Assembly (NCBI RefSeq): GCF_963675165.1
Contig: NC_087382.1
Location: 1,860,001 to 1,924,000 of the forward strand
Length of the DNA: 64,000 nt
Direction of reading: 5' to 3'
From: Halichondria panicea
Taxonomy: Eukaryota; Porifera; Demospongiae; Suberitida; Halichondriidae
Within the stretch, counting starts at the first letter, position 1; every line of letters starts with the position of its first letter. A program made the translations under genes and the position numbers. This document shows, piece after piece, positions 47,807-58,300 of this stretch. Below the pieces are notes generated by a model. That model was not told the DNA's origin. It saw nothing but the letters and a program-made list of their open reading frames with translations, and made no database searches.

Positions 47807-50800
47807 TTTTGAGAGCCCATATGACTTGAGTGTCCAATTTCAAAACTAAAATATATATTCAATAGCTCTTAGGGAGCTCAGCTATCACACAATAGTAGAC
47901 TTTAACAGGACCAAGTGATAAAGGTTCCTAAGAGCTACAGAATGCATCGTTTTATGAAAGCAATGTATCTGTATACTCTAGAACCAACCGTCTCCCCCCT
48001 CCTACAGTTTGGCCAGACCCCGGCCCACAGAGCTCGAGCCTCACTATTATTGTATCTGTATACTCTAGAACCAACCGTCTCCCCCCTCCTACAGTTTGGC
48101 CAGACCCCGGCCCACAGAGCCTCAGTACTGGGCTGTCCCTCCTCCCTCAGTGTTCTGATCCACTATGCTGCTAACCTCTCTATAGAAGACAATGATGGGT
48201 ACACTCCAGTGGACCTGGCACGGCTGATGTGCAAAACACCATGCTATGATATCGGTTGTGATGTGAAGAAGGCATACAGTCTTCCACCCACTCCACCACC
48301 GTACAGTGGTGCGTAAGATATATACGAAGAGTTTGTGTGTGTGCATGGGTGTGTGCAGTGTGCAGTGTGCAGTGTGCAGTGTGCAGTGTGGGGGGTAGAT
48401 AAGATTGTACATAAGTCAATAATCCCCACCTTCCCTCCCAGGTTCCATCTCCAAGAGTATGGATAATCTCTCCTCCAGTCAGTCACTGTCTGTCAGTGGA
48501 GGGAGGCAGAGAAGCCTCAGCAACGCCTCCTCCTCCACACATCCACTGCCAGTGAGTGGGCGCACACACACACACACACACACCTCCACTGCTAGTTAGT
48601 GGGCGCGCACACACACACACACACACACACCTCCACTGCTAGTGAGTGGGCGCACACACACACACACACACCTCCACTGCTAGTGAGTGGGCGCGCACAC
48701 ACACACACACACCTCCACTGCTAGTGAGTGGGCGCACACACACACACACACCTCCACTGCTAGTGAGTGGGCGCACACACACACACACCTCCACTGCTAG
48801 TGAGTGGGCGCACACACACACACCTCCACTGCTAGTGAGTGGGCATACTTGTTTAATCAACCAAGCGTCTCATTAGTCTATTTTTTATGAAGTTGTGGCT
48901 GTTTTCAATCCTAAATCAACACACAAAGTTGTCTATAATTAATTTATAGCCATGGTAAACTAGGCCTCCTATAGGGCATATCCCTTATGTAAGAGAAATA
49001 ATTATAACTATGCTTATGATGTTTCCTCCCCCCCCTTACAGCAGAGGCAACCCTCCATCACTGGTGCACAAAGACCACGGAATCTCTCCATTATCAGAAG
49101 AGCTTCTCTGATGAGCAAGGGATCGTCCCTCACATCTGTTGATGATGCAAGCATGTACGTAACCAAGACAACCGCTCTACAGGTAAGTCGTCTGGCTGGA
49201 GTAGAACTGTATAATCAATTTGGATATCAGGTTTTGAATGCGACGTTACTTTGATTGAATTTTTGCATACTTTACGATCGACTGAAATGCAAATAGGGAG
49301 CATATTCTATATTCCCATGTGCAGTATAGTTAGAAACGCAATCATATCATTATTCTAAACCTGATATATGGAAAGAAATTCCCAATTTCTAGTAATTTTT
49401 AGATCGAGTGCAGTGATGTTTGTGCCCAGCATTTTCAAAGTGGTGGCTGTTTTCAGTCCTCAATGTAACAAATAGTTATTTACGTAGTAAACTGGCTAGC
49501 CCAAGAGGTGGTTAGTACCAACCACCACCACCGACCAGTCAGTGTGTGTATATCGCTGGAAGTATAACTGTAATACTTGATCATAATCTTTCAGGTTTCG
49601 AGCTCCTTCAAGCATAAGAAGAGCAAAAGCTGGGACATCACTCAACAACTCCTCTATAACAGCAGTAAGTTACTATAGTGCTCAGTGCACTCATCATCAT
49701 CAAGTATTATGAAAGCCTAAAGCTATAATAATAATGGTGTGCTTGCTCATAATATCATTGTCTGTCTATATGTTGTAAGTAATGGCCTTGTATATACATG
49801 CAGTGATGTTGTTGCAGCTCTTACTAGTGACGCAGGTCATGCATATACTCTAGCTAGTTTTGGAATTTAAAGAATTTGCTGTACATGCATGCACAGTGTA
49901 AGTGGCCTGGCCCCTTAGTTTGAACTCATTAATACGTGAAGTTAGTCATGCCTTAAAGAACACAATAATTCGTAATGTACGTATTTAATTTTATTATCTT
50001 CCCGCCCACACCCGCCCACACGCACACACATATAGCTGCCTACGAACCACCTCCTGATATTCTATTCGTTCCTCCGGTCCACAAGACAACCATCTCTCAG
50101 GAGAACCCACGATTCTTCAGTGGAGCCCATGACATCAAAATCAGAATATCTCCGGAACACTGGCCCCCTCAAACCCTACCCCCTGACCCGTCCAAACTTG
50201 ATCCGACCCCTCCAGCCCAACCCCCCTCAATCGACCTGTGCGTGTGTGCGGCCATGCACTTGAACCAGCCCTTCCCCCCCGGCTACACAATTGTCAGTCC
50301 AGTCTACTTCATAAGCTGCAAAACACCGCGACCTTGTCAAGTTGAACTGACCCTACCACATGTCGTAGCTTACACCAAAGACGAGGACAAGAAACGATTG
50401 CGTATATTATCAACAACCACAGTTAATCCGAATTTACGTGACGCCTGGTCGCCTAGCGATAGAATGCTTACGGAGCTACAAACAGATTCTTTCGAAGTTG
50501 ATACGTATCGTGTTAAATTCAGAACCAGTCTGGTCCACCCATCTCTGTATGCAGTGGCCGTTAACGAAAGGGACTTTAGTTTAGAGCCACATTTGCCGCT
50601 ACGATGCTCTCTGTATATCAGCTATCCCGTGTTGGAACCGACGGCTAGTGTCTCCGGACTCTACGTGACCTCGTATGTTGGCATGAAGTTGAAGACCGTG
50701 TACACAGTGAGTTTAATAGTAAACAGTTCAGTTAAGTGAACCCTGTACGTACTTGTCTATAAACTGTCTGTTAAATTACTTTATCTTTCAGGCTGTGACT

Positions 50801-51822
50801 AACCAAACGACTGAAAACAAGAGCAAGTTTGAGGAGAAACACTTCACACTATCAGGGGACAGTGTTCGTGTGGATGCTGGCCTAACCAACCAATCAGATG
50901 AGTGGGTGATGACATCACGTGACAGTGGAGAGGTAAGTGTGTGCTGTGGATGGTTGTAGAACTTTAACTGCAGATAACTTTAGTCTAGAAGGACCGATTT
51001 CCAAACTAAAAAATGCATTTTGTAGCTCATAAGGAGCTATACATTTAGGTCATCAGTTGGTGTGGTTAAATCAAAGACCATGCAGCTAAAATCCATTGAT
51101 ATAAGTCTTTGTGTGTTTCGGCAACATCTTTGGCTGTATAAACCAGTTTCCAAATTAACTAAAATATGCATTTTGTAGCTCTAAGGGAGGTCTATCATCG
51201 GATATATTTAGATCTGAGCTAGTGACTTGTTGACTATTTCCCTCTATCTTCCCTCCATGCATAGTTCACGTACAACCAGCTGGCTCTAACTCAAGAGACT
51301 GACAAAGACTCCTACAGCCACACACCCGCCTACCCTCCACACACAACGTTCTTTGTGGAGCCTCGCGGAGTGGCGGCAGCCGTCAGGTGCAGAGTGAAGT
51401 TGTTATCAGGAGATGGGACAGAGATCAGTTACATCCAAGTGATCCCCTTCTCTCCATGCAGAGGTACGTGTATATTAGTATAACTATTATCGTTGATGTT
51501 GCTGTGTACAAGTTATATATTAAAGCATTAAATTTTGTTTGCTGTTTATTCTGACAACTAGGCTAGTGTCATGTCAGAACAACTTTTATATTTCTCTTCC
51601 GGCCTGTAATGACTTATGTACATGAAAGAATTTTCTAGACATCATAACCATCATTAGTTGTTATGCATCTTAATAATGACTTTCTAGTTGTATGCTGATT
51701 ACCCACCCACCCACGCAGAATTGACCCCGCCCCCAAGTCACCTGTCAAAAAGCTCTGTACCGCCCCCTCATTTCACACTGGCCCAACCTGACGACCCGGA
51801 CACTCTAGTAACCAACGTGTAA
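46743..51822 (+). CDS. ankyrin-repeat protein with ZU5-like C-terminal region
   Basis: Exons 46743-46870, 46986-47076, 47138-47233, 47404-47742, 48095-48308, 48442-48551, 49042-49182, 49595-49664, 50036-50706, 50792-50932, 51265-51463, 51719-51822 (767 aa). Residues about 40-270 carry ankyrin repeats: TTLLHEACYHGNLECVKALM, GYTPAHSAAYNNHLSSLQVV, ESLLHITCFRGHLKLAQFLV, NSVLHYAAGSDSGVLVKWLI and the FGQTPAHRAS repeat. A Ser/basic linker (about 290-395) follows. A ZU5-like segment starts at about 465 (LNQPFPPGYTIVSPVYFISC, PCQVELTLPH), as in the signalling class that includes UNC5, ZO-1 and ankyrins. The tail is PPP-rich. The start chosen is the MASNVIEM Met; an in-frame upstream Met at 46641 lies before an acceptor and is less likely. 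Cytoplasmic scaffold or signalling role inferred. Confidence 0.8.
47743..47805. repeat. (GT)n microsatellite at a splice donor
   Basis: The intron begins AAG|GTGTGTGTGTGTGG and stays (GT)n for about 60 bp, so the donor sits in a slippage-prone run with many alternative GT dinucleotides. Confidence 0.85.
47965..48138 (+). repeat. 87-bp tandem duplication spanning an intron end and exon start
   Basis: The unit starts 'gtatctgtatactctagaac' and runs through the acceptor (cctcctacag) into the exon (TTTGGCCAGACCCCGGCCCA). It occurs at 47965 and 48052. Acceptors fall at 48008 and 48095, exactly 87 bp (29 codons) apart, with no stop between them. Confidence 0.9.
48348..48391. repeat. GTGTGCA short tandem repeat
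   Basis: Six or so 7-bp copies (gtgtgca) inside the intron after the 48308 donor. Confidence 0.85.
48537..48845 (+). repeat. minisatellite built from a splice-donor region
   Basis: About eight units of roughly 35-43 bp, each 'cctccactgctagtgagtgg' plus 'gcgcacacac' of variable length. The first unit is the real exon end (CCACTGCCA|GTGAGTGG at 48552); later units have CTA|GTGAGT. Confidence 0.9.
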
Positions 51823-52542
51823 AACTCTTTCTCTTTTTTTTTACCCTCCCTCAATTTTGCAATTTTAATTCGCTATTGTACAATATAAATTGATTTTTCG
51901 CTCTAACAACTTTTTTTGCTCAATTAAAACAGTCAAGTACAAAGTGCAAAATACAAAGGTTATAGTTACAATAAGACGACGTGAATGTTAATAATATAGA
52001 ATTCAATTGGAAAATAATTAAAACAGAATAATTGTAACAGACAGTGGAATGATTAATTAATTATAATTATGGTGACGTGATTAGTTTCTATAGTGAGATT
52101 AGAAGATCCTCTGCCTGATCGAATGCAGCCTCGCTCTGCTGGGGGTCAAGGGTGAACCACAGCACACTTCCTCCCACCTGTCACAGGTAGTACACTGTGC
52201 ATATTCTCCTTACCCGCAGAGAAGCCCACCAAGCGACCACACTCTGGCTTCAGTAACAGGCACCTGGAGTTTCAGACATTCGATCAACGATACAATGTTA
52301 TGGCTATTCACCACCCTCCTCTGTTTAATCAATGGTTCGGGGACTCTTTCAGTCGCCATGCTTGAGTTCTATGGGCAACAATTTTGTGATTTCAAAAATA
52401 TAGCTACTTTTAAATGGCCATGGTACATGGTGTCATGCAATGAACCCCCAAAACAGACCAGGGTGGCTGGCAAAAAATTGGAGTTATGCACTTGCCAAAT
52501 TTCCAAAAAATTGCAGCAAAATTCGATGAATACACAATGTAT

Positions 52543-53801
52543 CCATAGATAGTAAAGGAAAGGGATTGGAAACGCATCACGTGCACCAATGTTTTCAACA
52601 GAGCTTGCGTGTCACCATCCTACTTACGATTTTTAATGTTATTCATTGTTAGTCAAAAGGTCATTTTGTTGTTTTTTGAGCTATATTTTTGGACTTCAAG
52701 ATCATTCTTTCAGCGTTCAAGCCAATCAAGTAAGCTGTTTGGGTACATAAAACATAAGCTTTCCAATGGTAGTGGTCCCATAAAGTTTGGATGGTGTATT
52801 GCACCCCAAAAAGTGTTTTTAAACCTTGAAAGTTAGGGTGAGTTTACAGAAGCTCTATTGCTCAATGTAAGGTATTATGGATTGGTTACATGAGAGAATC
52901 TTGTTCTTACATAATAGAGCTATAGTATGATAATTATGTAGCATAAGCCTCATATTGCATGGATTAGTGAGTTACAATCTGCTTTAAGTAAAAAATGTTG
53001 TACTATAGTGACAATTTTGTGGAAGCTATTTCTCAAATAGACTTTTGCAGATTAGCTGTATTGTTTTATATTATTGTAGTACTCATGCTAGAATGTAGTA
53101 TGCAACTGATTTTGGAGTGATCAGGGCATCTATTCGTGATTTACAGCAACTTTTATATCATGTTTTTTAAAGTGATTAATTAATTGTCTTTTTTTAGGAT
53201 GTGAAGCAAAAAGCTTGTAAGAAAAGGTGCAAGTCCTCCTCAACCGTTAACCAGATCCCACTCTCTCTCAACAAAACAAAAGCATCTAGGAAGACATGAA
53301 TTCAACAATGTCATCCATAAGACATTTAGTAACCTCACCTGTCACCTCATCATTAAGTATACATAATTATATACATGTTTATTTTTGCTTGTGTGTATAC
53401 ACTGTAGTTTTGCAACCACTTACTTTAAACATTATATAATATAATTTATTGACATCCCTTAGAGTACAGTATTACACTTATGATTAGTGTCAAGACTCAC
53501 AAAGGGAGTTTAGTAAGATAATAAATACATTGCTGTCGTGTTTATAATTATGTAACTAAAATAGATCTAGCTTTTTTTACTGATATGGATGCCATCATGA
53601 AGCCCTTATCCCTTAACTACACTGTCCACAGTATGAGCTTAGACATGCTTAGGGCTCCAGTTTGAGATACTTCTCATAATTATACCATGTGGCTTCGATT
53701 TACGCCGCAATGGAGGGCCTGTAATCGAGGCTACAATCTGTAAGTAGGATGGTGACATATTACGTAATGCGTTTCCAATCCCTTTCCTTTACTATCTATG
53801 A
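52543..53801. mobile_element. 1.26-kb non-autonomous DNA transposon inside the pseudogene
   Basis: The left end (about 52543-52625: CATAGATAGTAAAGGAAAGG, then GATTGGAAACGCAT, GTCACCATCCTACTTA) recurs inverted at about 53733-53801. The interior has only short frames with no transposase similarity that I recognise. Confidence 0.7.
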
Positions 53802-53997
53802 TGTATCATTATAAAACCATAAACAGAGTCACAACAAACCACAAAAAGTCACTTTAACAAAACATTACTACGTTTTGATAGATCATGTGGCCATTCTGAC
53901 CTCTGACCTGGACCACTAATCGGTGTTTTTTTTAAAAATCAGTATGACCCGGAAAATCCGTGAAACATAAGATTAATTTAGTGTGGCCATACTATCT

Positions 53998-54232
53998 ATG
54001 CTTGGACTTTTGGCATTCTAACAATCATGGTCGATCATTACCCACTCTTTGAGTTTCCCTGAGATCCTGGATTCTGCTTGCATGCAGCAAAATTAATATG
54101 TTCATCATGATATAATAAATTATAATGTGTATATAAGCTATTGCTCTAATAGCATTAGCTAGACTATAGTAGCTTTATGTTATGTAGCTTTAACACCTCC
54201 ACCGAGGCATCAGCACCCGTGGTGCTTTCATT
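53998..54232 (+). repeat. 3' fragment of the 540-bp element family
   Basis: Carries the block 'cttttggcat', 'caatcatggtcgatcattac', 'gttatgtagctttaacacct', 'ccaccgaggcatcagcaccc' in the same order as the complete copy at 56193-56733. Confidence 0.7.
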
Positions 54233-54574
54233 ATAATAATAATTATGATCTATATAATTATAGTAAATGTACATGTATATTGTATGCAACGAGAATGATG
54301 CGTAAGCACGTACAGTGCATGTAATAGTTTGGCCAACAAAGTGATGTAATGTACAAAGTGGGTAACCACAAAGTGGCATTGATATCTGACCTTGGCCGCC
54401 TCCAGAAGGTGAATTAAGGGTATACCAAATTAAGGCCTTTAAATTTCTACAGAAGATTTTCTTTCGTATCCATCGCCCTGTCCTATTTACCTGTGTGGGT
54501 GTGTAACTGTTGGCAACCGTCATAACTATCCTGTAACCAAGCATGAATATTAAATGTAATAATTTCCGTATAAT

Positions 54575-54785
54575 TATAGCGGTGTAAAAAATTCGTTATT
54601 TTCGTGAGCAAACTGCATGGCCTTGACGAAAATTCAACCCACGAAAACCTAGGCGTGGTTTACCGGAATGTATGATACGTTCCGGTAAACCATACCTAGG
54701 TTTTTGTTGTAAAAATTTCCCACGAAAATGACCGCTGTTAAATTTTTTACCTCGCGAAAAAATTACCAGCGGCATGTACAGTAAA
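54575..54785. mobile_element. palindromic MITE
   Basis: GCGGTGTAAAAAATTCGTTA...TTTTCGTG on the left is paired with CACGAAAATGACCGCTG and TTACCAGCGG on the right. The centre is GGTTTACCGGAATGTAT / ATACGTTCCGGTAAACC. About 210 bp. Confidence 0.75.
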
Positions 54786-55372
54786 GCTAGGGACGGTCAC
54801 ACCATAACACATAGATACATAATGCACATGATCATCGCTTGTTTTTATGTTTCAACTTCCTCTGTACTGCTTGATAAAACAGTGGTTGAAAAATTATACG
54901 CTATACCTATACAAGTGCTAGTGTATTTGGCCTGAACGTTATGTGACCGCAATAACATCAATGCACTGAATTTGTAGTGATTCAATCGTGCACACATGTC
55001 GGACCACCTCCTCTGGATGTAGACCAACACCCACAAACATTACATATGCACCCACATAAATTAGTTTAAGATAATAATAGGAACATGCAGTTCCTATAAG
55101 CATTAATTAAGTGAGTGTGATGATAACATAGTATTTCTGTGGACATTAGCCTCGAATCCAGGCGGATTAAAATATGTATTTTATTCGGCCTGGATTTGAG
55201 GCTATAGTGCACTATTATTATAAAGCGACTCACTTCACTCCGTAAGTTATCAAACTATATAGATGATTATAGTCTCTACTATAATTATCAAGGTAAGTAA
55301 TAATCTACTGTTATTATTCTACTATGCTATATATAGCAACAAGTATCAGTTCTGCTCAGGGGGGGTATGACA

Positions 55373-58300
55373 TCACCTTCGTGCTCTCTTGGCAACTGCA
55401 ATTAGGATATAATTATACCATGCACACATGCCTCTACTCTATATACATTTGCATACCTTGTGGTCCATTGGCAATTTTTAAGATGGCGCCCTCAACGTCT
55501 GAGCACAGGTTGTCTAGACCCACAGCCTTTGATTCGAGAGCACTCAGGAAAGTTTCAAGGTAGCAGTTAGAACCGCTTTGAAACCACTTCAGCAGCATTG
55601 CACGGAAACACTCTCCAACATCCAAAGGATTGTTTGTCCTAATGGCACTCAAATCGTCCCCAGACAAACCCAGATTATTACCAATGTTTGACCACTTTCC
55701 CCTTCCCCTGTACGCAGCGTCATACAGAGCGTTGAGGTACGGCTTTTCAGAGGGGGAGAGTTGGACTGTAAAAATGAATACAGGCTTGTATATAATTATA
55801 TGTACATGTACTTTATTAAGTGTAAGTTTGATGTCATTGTTGCAAGCTTCCTATACTACCGTATAGCAGGTAATTTTCGGGGGACAAAATATTCGTGGTT
55901 CAGCAATATTGAGACATTTCGTGGATAATATTTTCGTGGTTGCCGTGCTTGGATTGTAGGTAAAGGTAGGCAAGGCCGCTTCATTCGTGGGTAAAATATT
56001 CGTGATCAGACCTCCAACCACGAAAACCACGAATATTTTGCCCCACGAAAATTACCAGCTATACGATATTAGATCTATACCCATGTAAGTGAGGATAGAT
56101 GATAAACTTAAATAGCTGTATACATGCAGACTCAGGGTGCAATGTCTTTTTATGAAAGAAGTCAGCCTCCAATGCAGGAACAGTAGCATAATTATGCCTC
56201 GGTGCGCACGGCGCAAGCGAGGTATACGGTAGTGTGTTTGTGTGTGTGTGTGTGTGTCTGTGTAGACTGCTACAGCTGCTCAAGGATGAGTTTCTATAGG
56301 CTTCTAGTCATGTTTACTTGGATTTTAATTCGTGAATAATGCTTCATTCTCGAGTTATGCCTAGTTTTGCTTACTTGGAATGCCATTGCAGCCTTTTTAG
56401 AAGAGCATGTAGCCAAACTTGTTTACCGAGTGTTGCTAATCTACTTAGTAGTTAGCTCTGCACTAGAACGCTAGCTATTGGTAGCTGCAAGAGTGAGAAG
56501 AGAGCTGCAAGGCTCTGCTGATGGCAGCCATTAATTTTAGACTTGAACTTTTGGCATCGATCGTTTTAACAACAATCATGGTCGATCATTACCCACTCTC
56601 TGAGTTTTTGCCAGCAGCAAAATTAAATTGTTTTTATCATGTGCATAAAAGCTATTAGTAGCAGCTTTATGTTATGTAGCTTTGGCATCTCCACCGAGGC
56701 ATCAGCACCTGCGGTGCTTTCATTATCATAGCTATAACTATACCTAAAAAGGGTATTTGTGGTTTTACTATGATGCCCTTGCTCTGGACGAATGTATAAG
56801 TACATGTTGTGCAAACCATAAATTAGTTGTATAGGCTCATGCATGCAGTTCCCAAGAATTAGGGACTAGAACAATCTTTACCAAGACTGAATATGTTTTG
56901 ATGGTAAACATAACGTTATTCCTGTGCACTATAATTAATTGAATCCACTCACTTTGCCCGTAGGAAGGTACAGCTCGCTGTGGGACTGAGCCTGATCCAA
57001 GTGAGAGTGTAAAAGATATATAGACAGATATAAATTATATATATAGCCTTTAGGTAAAGCTTTTACTACTGTATATATATAGTACTTACTGTTGTTTGGG
57101 GTCGGAGAGGCTGGTGACTCTCCTCCTAAAATCACAAAATGTAATGCATGAATATATATAAGTGAATGGACACACCGTAAATCTTTTGTAGAAAATCAAG
57201 ATCTTTCTCTGAAGGCCCATCAGCACAACTCCGATGTCTCTTGTGAATCCCTCTCAAAACTGTCTTTGCTTCTTCACTGAGACATCTATCAGCCTCAAAT
57301 TTTAATAGAGTCTTGTGGTCCTTCTTTTTAAGCCAGTTCACATCAAACCTATAGACATAGCACACAACAGTAATAATTATATATATAGCCGTATATAGTG
57401 CGAAATTTTTGAGGCACTGAAATTTCGTGGAATAGCCTCTAACAGCATTTTGGTGAATAAATTTTGTGAGTTTAACTGCTTATATTGAAAGCCACGCCAT
57501 TAATCTTTGCACGTTATTAGCAGATTTCGTGCATATTCGTGTAGGTGCTAACCCACGAAACGAAAAGAGCGGAAATTAAACCTCTCAAAGATTTCGCTAT
57601 CACTCTGGAATTGTTACAATTTACCAGTAGTGCATGATGCTGTCTGGATCGTATGGCGATATTGTTGTGGGACCTTCTGACTCCATTTGCAAAATATCTA
57701 TGCCAAAATTCACGTTCTTCATTCGAGAATCCTTTTTCATTTTTTCCACATCCAACAAGCTGTTCGCTACCTTCCAGAAGTCAGAACGCTGGTGCTCGTG
57801 GAACAGACCAAGAGCATGGCCAAACTCATGCATGACAAGAAATTTCTGCTCGTTGGGTACTTTACCATTTAGTGAAAGGACCATTGTGGGCTTAGACTTA
57901 TCTACAACTTTCGTCGCTTGGCTACCAACCTCGGAATGAGATCTATCACCTGTGCGGCCAAACACTGCTTGGATTCAGAATCTTAAAATAGTTAGTACCT
58001 TCTTCAAACTTGACTCTGATGTCAGCTGATTCTGGCCTACCCGTCTTCTTAAAGATTGGAATATTGGGACACTTCTTGGTATTCCAAGCGGCAGCCCAAC
58101 TAAGGATATTAGTGGTGTTGAGTACACCATACTCACACTTCCAGTTTTCCTGATCAAGAATTTCGGGATTGAGAAAGTGGACATTCAGGACGTCCTTCTC
58201 AGTCCAGATGTTGGAATTTTGAGCGTAGGCACCAGCTCCTGCCTGGTTAGCATCACTCGAGGCTGCAGCTTCGTCTGCAATCAACGATTCCGTGCAGTAT

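Larger units (their letters stand above)
52088..54494 (-). pseudogene. prolyl 3-hydroxylase pseudogene remnants
   Basis: Two exons are recognisable by comparison with the gene at 61291-63405. 52263-52088 matches the last exon (KPECGRLVGFSAGKENMH, PVTGGRKCAV) but has lost about 8 bp within the 'CALxLWFTLDP' codons and has an indel near its start, so the frame breaks. About 54494-54386 matches the exon with GDGYERKS but carries frameshifts and stops. The three exons between are missing, replaced by a 1.26-kb inverted-terminus element. Two events (decay and insertion) are evident. Confidence 0.8.

Noticed and set aside
52295-52552. Plus-strand 85-residue frame beside the P3H pseudogene
   Set aside because: It overlaps the transposon end and spacer repeats seen elsewhere ('ggggactctttcag' also near 62957); no family match or splice signals.
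54845-55036. Minus-strand 63-residue frame just downstream of the Death-domain gene, considered as a last exon
   Set aside because: The exon at 55395-55373 closes the frame with a good acceptor and stop; the 54845 frame has no acceptor in the needed phase.
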